Assembly: GCF_900109525.1 (NCBI RefSeq) | Contig: NZ_FOAN01000006.1 | Coordinates: forward strand, 248,001-312,000 | From: Allobosea lupini | GTDB taxonomy: Bacteria; Pseudomonadota; Alphaproteobacteria; Rhizobiales; Beijerinckiaceae | Direction: 5' to 3' | DNA length: 64,000 bases | Shown: piece by piece, positions 8,149 to 18,264 of the stretch | Layout: each line of letters begins with the position of its first letter | Position numbering within the stretch: position 1 is the stretch's first letter | Notes under the pieces: model-generated | Seen by the model: only the letters and a program-made list of their open reading frames with translations | Databases searched by the model: none | What the model was told of the DNA's origin: nothing | Translations under genes and position numbers: made by a program

Positions 8149-9257
8149 GGCTGTCGAGCTCCGCCGTCATGCTCGCCCTTGCGGCGAAAGATGACGCGGG
8201 TCGTCCGATGAAGAACGCGGGGAACCCTTCTCCCGTGTGGGAGAAGGGCAGGGATGAGGGCCTGCCCTCGCCCATTGAAGCCGCAGCTGCGCCGTCGCGC
8301 GCCAATAATCAGCGGCGGTCCCTCACCCCTATCCCATCCGGGAGAGGGGTTCCCCGCGGATACGCTTGCCGCCATCGCATACTGACGACTCTTCAGCAGA
8401 CTGTTCTCCGTCTGAGTGCGGCTGTTCTCTGCCTGGTGGCCGCGAACGCCGCCACCCACGCCGACGACATACCCGCGAAGCCGCAGCGCATCGTCTCGCT
8501 CAACATGTGCACCGACGAGCTGGTGCTGCGGCTGGCATCGCCGGAACACATCGCCTCGGTGACCTGGCTGTCGCAGGACCCGCGCAACGCCAACATGGCC
8601 GCGCGCGCCCTGACGATCCCGGCCAATCACGGGCTGGTCGAGGAGGTGCTGGCGCACAAGCCCGACCTCGTCGTCGCAGGTGCCTATACGACGCGCTCGA
8701 CCGTCGCGCTGCTGAAGCGCGTCGGCGTGCCGGTCCGCGAATTCGGCGTGCCGGGTAACCTTGCCGAGATGCGCGCGCAGATCCGCGACATGGCGAACCT
8801 GCTGGGCGAGCAACAGAACGGCGAAGCCCTGATCGCGGAGATCGACGCAAGGCTGGCAGCACTGGCGGACCGCCCTCGCCCGGCCCATCCGCGCGCCATC
8901 GTGCTGCGCCCGAACGGCTTCACCACCGGGCGCGGCTCGCTTGTCGACGAGATCCTGACGGCAGCCGGGCTGACCAACCTCGCCGCCGAGCTCGGCATCG
9001 ACAATTACGGCCAGATCGCGCTCGAGACCGTCGCGCTCGGCAAGGCCGATATCCTGATCCTCAACACTACGCCGGACGGCCCGCCCTCGCTGGCCCACGA
9101 GATCCTGCATCACCCGGTCCTCGCCCGCCTGGGCGACCGGCTGAAGCTCGTCGCCCTGCCCTCGAAGCTCTGGACCTGCGCCGGTCCGGCCGTGATCGAC
9201 GCGATCGAACTGCTGCTCGACGCAAGCGCGCCGACGACAGCCGGGAAAAGCCCATGA
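8145..9257 (+). CDS. btuF: cobalamin ABC transporter substrate-binding protein (BtuF-like) with an interrupted leader
   Basis: A helical-backbone metal/B12-type binding protein. The binding domain runs from about residue 108 (PQRIVSLNMCTDELVLRLAS) to the end (LPSKLWTCAGPAVIDAIELL). The only signal-peptide-like stretch is LQQTVLRLSAAVLCLVAANA at about 82-101, yet no ATG, GTG or TTG lies just before it. The candidate start is GTG 8145, which overlaps the btuB stop (GTGA), a usual coupling arrangement; its first residues MRLSSSAVMLALA look like an older leader. Between them lies a 143-bp inverted-repeat element (8216-8358) that keeps the frame open. Either translation starts at 8145 and the long N terminus is tolerated, or a non-standard start is used. 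Stop overlaps the permease start. Confidence 0.8.
   Translation: MRLSSSAVMLALAAKDDAGRPMKNAGNPSPVWEKGRDEGLPSPIEAAAAPSRANNQRRSLTPIPSGRGVPRGYACRHRILTTLQQTVLRLSAAVLCLVAANAATHADDIPAKPQRIVSLNMCTDELVLRLASPEHIASVTWLSQDPRNANMAARALTIPANHGLVEEVLAHKPDLVVAGAYTTRSTVALLKRVGVPVREFGVPGNLAEMRAQIRDMANLLGEQQNGEALIAEIDARLAALADRPRPAHPRAIVLRPNGFTTGRGSLVDEILTAAGLTNLAAELGIDNYGQIALETVALGKADILILNTTPDGPPSLAHEILHHPVLARLGDRLKLVALPSKLWTCAGPAVIDAIELLLDASAPTTAGKSP
8216..8358. repeat. MITE-like hairpin element inside the btuF leader
   Basis: The ends are near-perfect inverted repeats: 8217-8235 (GCGGGGAACCCTTCTCCCG) against 8339-8357, which differ at one base. Inside them lie further paired parts, GGATGAGGG near 8252-8260 against CCCTCACCCC near 8320. 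Elements with TTCTCCC...GGGAGAAGG and GATGAGGG cores are common dispersed intergenic repeats in Rhizobiales as I know them. The 8217-8357 unit is 141 bases, a multiple of three, so the reading frame of the host gene is kept. No target duplication was clear. Confidence 0.7.
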
Positions 9258-10279
9258 GCAGCGCTGCCATGCCATCGTCCACATCCGAACGGATATCCTA
9301 TTGGCGGCTCGTCGCCCTGCTCGCTGCCGCGACGCTCGTCATGGCGGCGCTGTCTCTCGCCGTCGGCTACGCCCGGCTCGACCTTGTCGCCGCGCTTGGC
9401 GACTGGCTCGCCGGCCGGCAGAGCCTGCCCGCGCTCGTGCTCGTCGAACTGCGCCTGCCGCGCGCCGTCCTCGGCGCGCTGGTCGGCTTCAGCCTCGGCC
9501 TTGCCGGCGCGGCGATGCAGGGGCTGCTGCGCAACCCACTGGCCGAGCCCGGCATCGTCGGCATCTCCAGCGCCGCCGCCTTCGGCGCCGTCACCGTGTT
9601 CTATTCCGGCTTTGCGGGAGCCTTCGCGCTCGCTTTGCCGCTCGGCGGCATCGCCGGGGCGCTGCTCGCGGTCCTCTTGCTCTTTGCCCTCAATGGCCGC
9701 GGCGCCGGCACGATGACGCTGATCCTCGCCGGCGTCGCCATCAACAGCTTCGCCGGGGCGATGACCTCGCTCGCCCTCAACCTCGCGCCCAATCCCTATG
9801 CCGCGCTGGAGATCGTGTTCTGGCTGATGGGCTCGCTCGCCGATCGCAGCCTGGTCCATGTCTGGCTGGTGCTGCCGCTGATGCTGGTCGGCTGGGCCTT
9901 GCTGCTCTCGTCCGCGCCGGCCCTGGACGGCCTCACCCTCGGCGAGGACACCGCGCGCAGCCTCGGCTTCGACCTGACCTGGCTGCGGGTGCGGCTGATC
10001 GGCGGCGCGGCCCTCGCCGTCGGCAGCGCCGTCGCCGTCACCGGCGCGATCGGCTTCGTCGGGCTCGTCGTGCCGCACCTCTTACGCCCGCTAGTCGGCC
10101 ACAAGCCCGGCCGGCTCCTGCTGGTCAGCGGGTTTGGCGGCGCGATCCTGCTGCTCGCCGCCGACACGGCGCTGCGGCTCATGCCGATCCGGCCCGAACT
10201 CAAGCTCGGCGTCGTCACCGCGCTGATCGGCGCGCCCTTCCTGTTCAGCCTGATCCAGCGCCTGCGGCGGGAGGCGTGA
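9254..10279 (+). CDS. btuC: FecCD/BtuC family ABC permease
   Basis: A 341-residue inner-membrane permease of the iron-siderophore/B12 class. About ten hydrophobic segments are visible. Family motifs include LRLPRAVLGALVGFSLGLAG, GAAMQGLLRNPLAEPGIVGI, VAVTGAIGFVGLVVPHLLRP and a C-terminal LGVVTALIGAPFLFSLI. It would form a homodimer with two copies of the ATPase that follows. Its ATG overlaps the btuF stop and its stop overlaps the ATPase start, both ATGA-type, so the operon is tightly coupled. Given the riboswitch and BtuB, cobalamin is the likely substrate, although siderophore permeases look alike in sequence. Confidence 0.9.
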   Translation: MSSAAMPSSTSERISYWRLVALLAAATLVMAALSLAVGYARLDLVAALGDWLAGRQSLPALVLVELRLPRAVLGALVGFSLGLAGAAMQGLLRNPLAEPGIVGISSAAAFGAVTVFYSGFAGAFALALPLGGIAGALLAVLLLFALNGRGAGTMTLILAGVAINSFAGAMTSLALNLAPNPYAALEIVFWLMGSLADRSLVHVWLVLPLMLVGWALLLSSAPALDGLTLGEDTARSLGFDLTWLRVRLIGGAALAVGSAVAVTGAIGFVGLVVPHLLRPLVGHKPGRLLLVSGFGGAILLLAADTALRLMPIRPELKLGVVTALIGAPFLFSLIQRLRREA

Positions 10280-11070
10280 TGCGTATTGAAGCGAACGGCA
10301 TCGCGATCGCCTTCGACGGCAAGCCGATCCTCTCCGGGATCGATCTTGCGCTACGGCCGGGCGAGCTCGTCGGCCTGATCGGCGCCAATGGCGCCGGCAA
10401 GACCACCTTGCTGCGCATCCTAGCCGACCTGCTGCCGCCAGCAGCAGGCACGGTCCTTTATGACGGCAAGCCCGCCAGGACGCTGGGACGCCGCGCACTT
10501 GCACAGCGCCTCGCCTTCCTTGCCCAGGGCGGCAGCGTGCAATGGCAGATGCGGGCGGAAGCCGTCGTCGCGCTCGGCCGCCTGCCGCATCGGCGCCCCT
10601 TCGCCGACCTCACCGAGGCCGACCGCGCCGCGATCAGCAATGCCTTCGCCGCGACCGATGCCAGCGCCTTCCGTGAGCGCAGCCTGGGTAGCCTCTCGGG
10701 AGGCGAACGCATGCGCGTGCTGCTGGCGCGGGCACTGGCGGTCGAAGCGGAGATGCTGCTCGCCGACGAGCCACTGGTCGGGCTCGACCCGCGCCATCAG
10801 CTCGAGGCGATGGCGCTGTTCAGGCGCATCGCCGCTGCCGGCACCGGCGTCGTCGTCGTGCTGCACGATCTTTCGCTGGCAGGGCGCTTCTGCGACCGGC
10901 TCGTCCTGCTCGAAAGCGGGCGCATCCTCGCCGACGGGCCACCCGCCACCGTGCTTGACGATGACAATCTCGCCCGCGCCTTCGGCATCGCGGTCGCGCG
11001 CGGCAAGCGCGGCGGCGAGGATTTCGTCCTGCCCTGGCAGGCCCTGACCAATGAGGAAGCCAGCCGATGA
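10279..11070 (+). CDS. btuD: ABC transporter ATP-binding protein (BtuD-like)
   Basis: A 263-residue ATPase of the FecE/BtuD class. Walker A GANGAGKT near residues 37-44, ABC signature LSGGE near 139, Walker B MLLADEP near 159-165, switch His in VVLHDLS. It powers the upstream permease. The ATG at 10279 overlaps the permease stop and the stop overlaps the next start, showing translational coupling through the operon. Confidence 0.9.
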   Translation: MRIEANGIAIAFDGKPILSGIDLALRPGELVGLIGANGAGKTTLLRILADLLPPAAGTVLYDGKPARTLGRRALAQRLAFLAQGGSVQWQMRAEAVVALGRLPHRRPFADLTEADRAAISNAFAATDASAFRERSLGSLSGGERMRVLLARALAVEAEMLLADEPLVGLDPRHQLEAMALFRRIAAAGTGVVVVLHDLSLAGRFCDRLVLLESGRILADGPPATVLDDDNLARAFGIAVARGKRGGEDFVLPWQALTNEEASR

Positions 11071-12074
11071 CGGCAGACGACGCGACCAGCCTGATCCATC
11101 AGGAACTCGCCACCCAGACCACGCAGTGGTCTCTCGGCACCTTCGGCGCCATTGCCGAATTCCTGCGGGATCCCGGTGAGCCGGTCGATTTCGGCGACGG
11201 GCCGGGCCGACTCTTCGCCGTCACCGATCGCGGCGGCATCGGCTTCGGCGATCTCTCTGAGGTCAGGCTCGTCGCCTCGGAGACCGCGGTCGGCCAGGGC
11301 TGGAGCCATCGCGTCGCGCTCTGCCTGCCGGAGGCCGCCTGCGCGATGAACCGGCGCAGCGTCCTGACCGAGCTTGGGCCCGACGAAGCGGCGCTGCGGC
11401 CGCAGGACCGCGCCGGCATTCTGTTCGACATGGGCCTTGGCACGCTGCAGGTCGACATCTGCATCCGCACCGGCGATCCCGCGCTGATCGCGACCTTGCG
11501 CTCCGCCGCCGGCAGGAGCCTGTTCGAGGCCGGCATTCCGGCGATGGGCGCGATCGTGGCGGAGGGACCGCATCGCGTCTTCATTAGCCGCGCCGGCCGC
11601 TGCGAGGTCTACCAGCCGATCCCGCCGGCCGACGGCAAAAGCCCGGAAGGGCCGCACACCCATGTCCTGCCGCAATTGCTGCGCAGCGGCCGCACCCATG
11701 CGGCGACCGAGCCAGTTCCGGAGGGCTGGGTCCCCTTTGCCCATCTCGTCCCGGCCCATCCGCTGAAGGATGCGATGGGCCGGCCGCGGCCCTGGGACGA
11801 CGCGGCACATAAGCGTTTCCAGGCGCTCCTCGCCGCGACCGGAGATCCGGAGCTGACGGCGCTGAAGCAGCAGGTGGTGACGGCGATCCGCTCCGGCTCC
11901 GACGCCGCGAGCTTCCGCGAGCCGGCAAACAAATTCGCCCGCCACACCTTGCGTGTCAGCTTGCGGCAGTTGCGGGCCGGCCCGCCGCTGCCCGGCCTGT
12001 CGCGCTGGCTCGAAGCCTTCGACAAGCAGGCGCCAGCGAGCGAAGACGGCGCCGATGCCTACGGCCATGGCTGA
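11067..12074 (+). CDS. uncharacterised protein, last gene of the B12 uptake operon
   Basis: A 335-residue soluble-looking protein with no signal peptide or membrane segment. I do not recognise a known fold. Distinct stretches include WSLGTFGAIAEFLRD near residues 21-35, LTELGPDEAALRPQDR near 97-112, ILFDMGLGTLQVDICIRT near 115-132, and SPEGPHTHVLPQLL near 191-204, followed by RTHAA. The conserved-looking HTH and DICIRT region could be a metal or ligand site, but this is a guess. Its ATG overlaps the ATPase stop (ATGA), so it belongs to the riboswitch-led operon. It may act in handling of imported cobalamin, but nothing in the sequence proves this. It ends in a Gly/Asp-rich tail. Confidence 0.75.
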   Translation: MTADDATSLIHQELATQTTQWSLGTFGAIAEFLRDPGEPVDFGDGPGRLFAVTDRGGIGFGDLSEVRLVASETAVGQGWSHRVALCLPEAACAMNRRSVLTELGPDEAALRPQDRAGILFDMGLGTLQVDICIRTGDPALIATLRSAAGRSLFEAGIPAMGAIVAEGPHRVFISRAGRCEVYQPIPPADGKSPEGPHTHVLPQLLRSGRTHAATEPVPEGWVPFAHLVPAHPLKDAMGRPRPWDDAAHKRFQALLAATGDPELTALKQQVVTAIRSGSDAASFREPANKFARHTLRVSLRQLRAGPPLPGLSRWLEAFDKQAPASEDGADAYGHG

Positions 12075-12178
12075 CGACAGGCCAAAGCCCGGATCACGTC
12101 GTGGTGCCGGGCCACGATGCCTTTACACCGGCTCGAAACTACGGGGAGATAGCGTCCTCCTTCGGATGGGCCTTGAAT

Positions 12179-13786
12179 ATGACGTTGCGACTGAGCCGTT
12201 TCAGCACCCTCACCCTCTGCATCCTCGTCGCGCTCGCGGCCATCCCGCTGGCCTTCAGCCATCCCTGGCTCTGGCTGCCCGGCCTGCTCGCCTTGGCGCT
12301 GGCGCTGATCGGCCTCTGGGACCTCTCCCAGACCGAGCACGCCATCCGGCGCAACTATCCGGTGATCGGCCATATCCGCTGGTTCGCCGAGCTGGTCCGG
12401 CCAGAGCTGCGCCAATACCTGTTCGAGGCCGACGAGGAGGCGGCGCCGTTCTCGCGGTCGCAGCGCTCGCTGGTCTATCGCCGCGCCAAGAACCTCGCCG
12501 GCGATCACCCGTTCGGCACGCTGCTCGACGTCTATCGCGAAGGCTACGAGTTCATCGGCCATTCGACCCGGCCGGCGCCGGTCTCCGATCCCGAGAGCTT
12601 TCGCATCACCATCGGCAACGACCAGTGCCGGCAGCCCTATTCGGCGTCCGTCTTCAACATCTCGGCGATGAGCTTCGGCTCGCTCTCGGCCAATGCCATC
12701 CGGGCGCTGAACACCGGCGCTCGCCTCGGCCGCTTCAGCCATGACACCGGCGAAGGCAGCATCAGCCCCTATCACCGTGAGGGCGGTGGCGACATCGTCT
12801 GGGAACTCGGCAGCGGCTATTTCGGCTGCCGCGACGACAAGGGCCGCTTCGATCCCGAGCGCTTCGCGAGGCAGGCCGTCGATCCTCAGGTCAAGATGAT
12901 CGAGATCAAGCTGAGCCAGGGCGCCAAGCCCGGCCATGGCGGCATCCTGCCGGCGCCGAAGGTGACCCCCGAGATCGCGGCGACGCGCGGTGTCCCGGTC
13001 GGACAGGACTGCGTATCGCCAGCGAGCCACAGCGCCTTCTCGACCCCGCTGGAGATGATGGCCTTCATCGCGCAACTCCGCGAGCTCTCGGGCGGCAAGC
13101 CGGTCGGCTTCAAGCTCTGCCTCGGCCATCCCTGGGAGTTCATGGGGCTCGTCAAGGCGATGCTGGAGAGCGGGGTCGTGCCCGATTTCATCGTCGTCGA
13201 CGGTGCCGAGGGCGGCACCGGCGCCGCCCCGGTCGAGTTCAGCGACCATATCGGCCTGCCGATGCGCGAGGGCCTGCTCTTCGTCCACAATGTGCTGGTC
13301 GGTGCCGGCCTGCGCGACAAGGTCAAGGTCGGCGTCGCCGGGCGCATCGTCAGCGCCTTCGATATCGCCAGCGTCCTCGCCATCGGCGCCGACTGGGCCA
13401 ATGCGGCGCGCGGCTTCATGTTCGCGCTCGGCTGCGTCCAGTCCCTGTCCTGCAACACCAACCGCTGCCCGACCGGCGTCGCGACGCAGGATGCGGTACG
13501 CCAGCGGGCTCTCGTCGTGCCGGATAAGGCGCAGCGCGTCCACCGCTTCCACGCCAACACGCTGCACGCGCTGGCCGACATGCTGGCAGCGGCCGGCCTG
13601 ACCCATCCCGAAGAGCTCGGCCCGCATCATCTGGTGCGCCGCGTCAGCGCCACCGAGATCCGCCTGTTCTCCGACCTCCACGTCTTCCTGCAGCCAGGCG
13701 AATTGCTGACCGGGCTGTGCGAGCACGCCTTCTATCGCCGCAACTGGGATCTCGCCCGCGCCGACAGCTTCGACAGGGTGTCGTGA
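12179..13786 (+). CDS. FMN-binding glutamate synthase family protein
   Basis: A 535-residue membrane-anchored protein. Residues about 10-52 contain two hydrophobic helices (LTLCILVALAAIPLAF and WLPGLLALALALIGLW). The rest is the glutamate-synthase FMN/Fe-S barrel: FNISAMSFGSLSANAIRALN, GEGSISPYHREGGGDIVWEL, GAKPGHGGILP, VVDGAEGGTGAAP, and the 3Fe-4S cysteines in CVQSLSCNTNRCPTGVATQ. The amidotransferase domain of true GltB is missing, so it is a stand-alone GltB2-like oxidoreductase of uncertain substrate. ATG 12179 puts the membrane anchor near the N terminus; the frame is open from 12101. No good ribosome-binding site is seen. It is separated by 104 bases from the btu operon and may have its own promoter. 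Confidence 0.88.
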   Translation: MTLRLSRFSTLTLCILVALAAIPLAFSHPWLWLPGLLALALALIGLWDLSQTEHAIRRNYPVIGHIRWFAELVRPELRQYLFEADEEAAPFSRSQRSLVYRRAKNLAGDHPFGTLLDVYREGYEFIGHSTRPAPVSDPESFRITIGNDQCRQPYSASVFNISAMSFGSLSANAIRALNTGARLGRFSHDTGEGSISPYHREGGGDIVWELGSGYFGCRDDKGRFDPERFARQAVDPQVKMIEIKLSQGAKPGHGGILPAPKVTPEIAATRGVPVGQDCVSPASHSAFSTPLEMMAFIAQLRELSGGKPVGFKLCLGHPWEFMGLVKAMLESGVVPDFIVVDGAEGGTGAAPVEFSDHIGLPMREGLLFVHNVLVGAGLRDKVKVGVAGRIVSAFDIASVLAIGADWANAARGFMFALGCVQSLSCNTNRCPTGVATQDAVRQRALVVPDKAQRVHRFHANTLHALADMLAAAGLTHPEELGPHHLVRRVSATEIRLFSDLHVFLQPGELLTGLCEHAFYRRNWDLARADSFDRVS

Positions 13787-13945
13787 GCACCCTCGCATCG
13801 TCGCAAGGCACGCATTCCGAACGCGTCCGCCGGTTGTAACAAGACCGTAGCGCTCCTGACAGAAAACGCACAGTATCGACGCGGGATAGGTTTGCGCCCG
13901 GTGCTGACAACAGTGGCGGAGCGAGACGGCGAAGAGGAGTGGCCG

Positions 13946-15100
13946 ATGTCTGAGCGTTCCCGGATGGCACGCACGAAGCGGATCTCTTCGACCTTGCCTC
14001 TCTCCGTCATGGCGCTTGCGGCCGCCTTCGGGCTTGGAACGGGCGCCCTCGCCCAGCAGCCCGCACCCACCGCCGTCCCTGTCGGCACCGTCATGGCCGA
14101 GAAGCGCGCCATCACCCAGACCGCCGATTTCGTCGGGCGGATCGAGGCGGTCAACCGCGTCGACATCCGTGCCCGCGTCACCGGCTATCTCGAAGAGGTC
14201 CTGTTCAAGGACGGGGCGACCGTCGCCGAGGGGGCTCCGCTCTTCCGCATCGAGCGCGCGCCGTTCGAAGCGGCGGTCGAGCAGGCGCAAGGCGCGCTCG
14301 AGAAGGCCCAGGGCGCGCTCCAGAACGCCACGGTGCAGCGCCAGCGCGCCGAGGAGCTGCTGCGCACCAATGCCGGCTCAGTCGCCATCCGCGACCAGCG
14401 CGTCGCCGAGGAAAAAGGCGCGCAGGGGGACCTGACCGTCGCCGAAGCCAATCTGAAGTCCGCCCAGATCAATCTCGGCTACACCGAGATCAAGGCGCCG
14501 ATCGCCGGTCGCATCGGCCGCACCAAGGTGACCAAGGGCAATGTCGTCGGACCCGACAGCGGCGTCCTGGCCCAGATCGTCAGCGACGACCCGATGTATG
14601 TCACCTTCCCGGTCAGCCAGCGCGAATTCCTGGCGCTGAAGACGAACCGCCTGCCGGCGGACGGCTCCGCCCCGCTCGTCAGCCTGAAGTTCTCGGACGG
14701 CTCGACCTACGACCAGAAGGGCCGGGTCGATTTCGTCGATGTCTCCGTCGAGCGCTCCACCGATACCGTGCTGGTCCGCGCCACTCTGCCTAATCCGGGG
14801 GGCAAGCTCCTTGACGGTACGCTCGTTCGCGTCGGCGTCCAGGCGCCTCAAAGCGAGGAGAAGGTGCTGGTGCCGCAATCGGCGCTGATCGCCGACCAGC
14901 AGGGCTCCTATGTCTTCGCCGTCGAGGACGGCAAGGCGGTGGTGAAGCGGGTCAAGGTCGGGGCCGAGGCCGGCTCCTATATCGCGATCGACCAGGGCCT
15001 TTCCGGCAATGAGCAGATCGTCATCCAGGGCCTGCAGAACCTCCGGCCCGGCGTGCCGGTGCTGGCCTCGCCGGTGACCCTGACGACCGGCCGGAGCTGA
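13946..15100 (+). CDS. RND efflux periplasmic adaptor (membrane fusion) protein
   Basis: A 384-residue adaptor of the AcrA/MexA class. A signal peptide ([20 protein letters not shown]) is followed by a short linker, then the lipoyl half motif [20 protein letters not shown], a helical hairpin of Ala/Glu/Gln-rich heptads (residues about 105-170), the second lipoyl half [18 protein letters not shown] and beta-barrel and membrane-proximal domains. There is no lipobox Cys, so it is soluble or held by the complex. ATG 13946 follows AGGAG at good spacing. It lies four bases before the pump gene. Confidence 0.92.
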   Translation: MSERSRMARTKRISSTLPLSVMALAAAFGLGTGALAQQPAPTAVPVGTVMAEKRAITQTADFVGRIEAVNRVDIRARVTGYLEEVLFKDGATVAEGAPLFRIERAPFEAAVEQAQGALEKAQGALQNATVQRQRAEELLRTNAGSVAIRDQRVAEEKGAQGDLTVAEANLKSAQINLGYTEIKAPIAGRIGRTKVTKGNVVGPDSGVLAQIVSDDPMYVTFPVSQREFLALKTNRLPADGSAPLVSLKFSDGSTYDQKGRVDFVDVSVERSTDTVLVRATLPNPGGKLLDGTLVRVGVQAPQSEEKVLVPQSALIADQQGSYVFAVEDGKAVVKRVKVGAEAGSYIAIDQGLSGNEQIVIQGLQNLRPGVPVLASPVTLTTGRS

Positions 15101-15104
15101 CCTC

Positions 15105-18100
15105 ATGCTGAGCTCCGTCTTCGTCGACCGGCCCCGGCTGGCGATCGTCATCGCGCTCGTCACCACGATCGCGGGCCTGATCTCCCTGTTCGCGATTCCC
15201 GTCGCGCAATATCCCGACATCGTGCCGCCGCAGATCTCGGTGCGGGCGTCCTATCCCGGCGCTTCGGCCGCGGTGGTCGAGCAGACCGTCGCCCAGCCGA
15301 TCGAGGCCCAGATCGTCGGCACCGACAAGATGCTCTACATGAAGAGCGTCAGCGGCAATGACGGCAGCTACTCGCTGCAGGTCTCCTTCGAGCTCGGCAC
15401 CAATCCCGACATCAACAACGTCAACGTCAACAACCGCGTCCAGCTCGCTCTGTCGAAGCTGCCGCAGGAGGTCCAGCGCAGCGGCGTCGTCGTCAAGAAA
15501 CAGTCCTCGGCGCTGCTCGGCGTCATCGCCGTCTATGCGCCGAAGGGCAATTACGACACGCTTTTCGTCTCGAACTACGTCACCATCAACCTGCTCGACG
15601 CGATCAAGTCCACGGCCGGCGTCGGCGACGCATCGCTCTTCGGCGCACAGGACTACGCCATCCGCGCCTGGGTCCGCACCGACGCCCTGACCGGCCTCAA
15701 CATCACCACCGGCGACATCATCGCCGCCATCCAGGGCCAGAACGCGCAGGCCGCGGTCGGCCGCATCGGCGCCCGCCCGATCTCCGACGACCAGCAGCTA
15801 CAGCTCAACATCCAGACCAAGGGCCGCCTGACCTCGCCGGAGGAGTTCGGCAAGATCGTGCTGCGCACCAATGCCGACGGCTCGGTGCTGCGGCTCTCGG
15901 ACGTGGCGCGCCTCGAGCTGGGCGCCGCTAATCTCGACCGCGACACCCGCCTGAACGGCGGTCCGGCTGTGCTGATCGGCGTCTACCAGGCGCCCGGCGC
16001 CAACGCCCTCACCGCCCTCGAATCGGTCAAGAAGACGATCGGCGATCTCGAGAAATCCTTCCCGGACGGCCTCGCCTGGAAGGTCACCTACGACCCGACC
16101 GCCTTCGTCACCGCCACGATCCACGAGGTCCAGAAGACGCTGATCGAGGCCTTCGTCCTCGTCGTGCTCGTCGTCTACATCTTCCTTGGCAATCTCAGGG
16201 CGACGCTGATCCCGACCATCGCCGTGCCGGTGAGCCTGGTCGGTGCCTTCATCGTCCTCAACGCCATCGGCTATTCCGCCAACACCGTATCGCTGCTCGC
16301 GGTGGTCCTCGCCATCGGCATCGTCGTCGACGACGCGATCGTCGTGATCGAGAACGTCGAGCGCGTGATGGAGGAGCATCCGGAGCTCTCGCCGGCCGAG
16401 GCGACCAAGCGCGCCATGGGCGAGATCGTCGCCCCGATCGTCGCGATCACGCTGGTGCTGCTCTCGGTCTTCGTGCCGGTCGCCTTCATTCCCGGCATTT
16501 CCGGCGAGCTCTTCCGCCAGTTCGCCGTCACCGTCGCGGTCGCGATGGTGCTCTCGGCGATCAACGCGCTGACCCTGTCGCCAGCACTCTGCGCCATCCT
16601 GCTGAAGCCGCATCACGGGCCGCGGCGCGGGCCGATCGGCTATATCATGCGCGGCATCGACTGGACGCGCGACCGCTACGGCGACGGCGTGGCGCGTCTC
16701 GTGCGCATTTCGGCGATCAGCCTTGCGCTGACCGCGGCCTTCGGCGCCGGCATCTACGCCATGGGCCGGGTCACGCCGACCGGCTTCCTGCCGGAAGACG
16801 ACCAGGGCGCCTTCTTCGTCGTCGCGCAATTGCCCGACGGCGCCTCGATCGGCCGCACCTCGACGCTCGCCGCCGAGGTCGAGGGCATCCTCAAGACCGA
16901 GAGGGCGATCGCCGATTATTCCACGATCATCGGCCTCAACTTCGTCGACAATTACTCCCAGCCCAATGCCGGCTTCTTCGTCGTGACCCTGAAGCCGTTC
17001 GACCAGCGCACCAGCCCGGAGGATTCGGCCTCGGCCGTCATCGCCCGGCTTGCCCAAAAGTTCCGCAGCGTGCGCGACGGCAATGTCGTCCCGGTCGCGC
17101 CGCCGCCGATCATCGGTCTCGGCAGCGGCGGCGGCTTCAGCTACGTGCTGATGGACATGGGCTCCTCCGACGCCAAGGCGCTCGGCCAGGCGCTGCGCGG
17201 CCTGACGGTGGCCGCCAACCAGGACCCGCAATTGCGGCGGGTGTTCTCGACCTTCTCGGATTCGGCCCCGTCGATCTATCTCGACATCGACCGCGACAAG
17301 GTCCAGATCCTCGGCGTCGCCCTGAGCGACGTCTTCCAGGCGCTGCAGGCCTCGCTCGGCGGCTACTACGTCAACGACATGAACCTGTTCGGCCGCACCT
17401 GGCAGGTCCAGGTCCAGGCCGAGGGCACCGACCGCGCCTCGGTCAACGACATCTACCGCATCAATGTCCGCAGCAAGTCCGGCGACATGGTGCCGCTGCG
17501 CTCCTTCGTCGAGGCCAGGGTCGTGGTCGGCCCGCAGGCGCTGATCCGCTACAACAACCGCCTGGCGGTGACGCTGCAGGGCTCGCCCGCCCCGGGCGTC
17601 TCCTCCGGCCAGGCGCTGAAGGCGATGGAGGCGGTCGCGGCCAAGACCCTGTCGCCGGGCTATCGCGGCGAATGGACCGACGTCTCCTTCCAGGAGAAAC
17701 GGGCCGAGGGGCAAACGGGGATCATCCTCGCCTTCGCGCTGCTCTTTGCCTATCTCTTCCTGGTCGCGCTCTACGAGAGCTGGACGATCCCCGTGCCGGT
17801 GCTGCTCTCGGTCGCGGTCGGCGTCCTCGGCGCCTTCATCGCAATCGTCCTGGCGAAGCTGACGCTCGATCTCTACGCCCAGATCGGCATCGTCGTGCTC
17901 ATCGGCCTCGCCGCCAAGAACGGCATCCTGATCGTCGAGTTCGCCAAGGAGCTGCGCGAGAAGGGCCACCCGCTGCTGCACGCGGCGACCGAAGGCGCGC
18001 GCCTGCGCTTCCGCCCGGTGATGATGACCTCCTTCGCCTTCATCCTCGGCCTGCTGCCGCTGGTGATCGCGGAAGGGCCGTCGAAGCTCGCCCGGCGCGA

Positions 18101-18239
18101 CGTCGGCACGCCCGTCTTCGGCGGCATGCTCGCGGCATCCTTCATCGGCATCTTCGTGATTCCGGCGCTCTATGTCGTCTTCCAGGGCCTGCGCGAGCGC
18201 CTGCGGCCATCGACGCGCCCGAAGGAGGAGCAGGCCTGA
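15105..18239 (+). CDS. RND multidrug efflux permease (HAE1 family)
   Basis: A 1044-residue inner-membrane pump, the normal size for AcrB/MexB relatives. It begins with the expected first helix ([20 protein letters not shown]) and carries the periplasmic docking and pore regions ([18 protein letters not shown]), the proton-relay aspartates in [20 protein letters not shown], and the C-terminal [20 protein letters not shown] helix. It would work with the preceding adaptor and an outer-membrane channel of the TolC/OprM type. No such channel gene and no TetR regulator are adjacent, so the channel must be supplied from elsewhere. Substrates cannot be predicted. Confidence 0.94.
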   Translation: MLSSVFVDRPRLAIVIALVTTIAGLISLFAIPVAQYPDIVPPQISVRASYPGASAAVVEQTVAQPIEAQIVGTDKMLYMKSVSGNDGSYSLQVSFELGTNPDINNVNVNNRVQLALSKLPQEVQRSGVVVKKQSSALLGVIAVYAPKGNYDTLFVSNYVTINLLDAIKSTAGVGDASLFGAQDYAIRAWVRTDALTGLNITTGDIIAAIQGQNAQAAVGRIGARPISDDQQLQLNIQTKGRLTSPEEFGKIVLRTNADGSVLRLSDVARLELGAANLDRDTRLNGGPAVLIGVYQAPGANALTALESVKKTIGDLEKSFPDGLAWKVTYDPTAFVTATIHEVQKTLIEAFVLVVLVVYIFLGNLRATLIPTIAVPVSLVGAFIVLNAIGYSANTVSLLAVVLAIGIVVDDAIVVIENVERVMEEHPELSPAEATKRAMGEIVAPIVAITLVLLSVFVPVAFIPGISGELFRQFAVTVAVAMVLSAINALTLSPALCAILLKPHHGPRRGPIGYIMRGIDWTRDRYGDGVARLVRISAISLALTAAFGAGIYAMGRVTPTGFLPEDDQGAFFVVAQLPDGASIGRTSTLAAEVEGILKTERAIADYSTIIGLNFVDNYSQPNAGFFVVTLKPFDQRTSPEDSASAVIARLAQKFRSVRDGNVVPVAPPPIIGLGSGGGFSYVLMDMGSSDAKALGQALRGLTVAANQDPQLRRVFSTFSDSAPSIYLDIDRDKVQILGVALSDVFQALQASLGGYYVNDMNLFGRTWQVQVQAEGTDRASVNDIYRINVRSKSGDMVPLRSFVEARVVVGPQALIRYNNRLAVTLQGSPAPGVSSGQALKAMEAVAAKTLSPGYRGEWTDVSFQEKRAEGQTGIILAFALLFAYLFLVALYESWTIPVPVLLSVAVGVLGAFIAIVLAKLTLDLYAQIGIVVLIGLAAKNGILIVEFAKELREKGHPLLHAATEGARLRFRPVMMTSFAFILGLLPLVIAEGPSKLARRDVGTPVFGGMLAASFIGIFVIPALYVVFQGLRERLRPSTRPKEEQA

Positions 18240-18264
18240 GGCGGATCCGCGCGCCGACGGGCGG

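Noticed and set aside
12059..14290. 743-residue open frame antisense to the glutamate-synthase-like and adaptor genes
   Set aside because: Spans two real genes and their gap on the other strand and shows no protein family.
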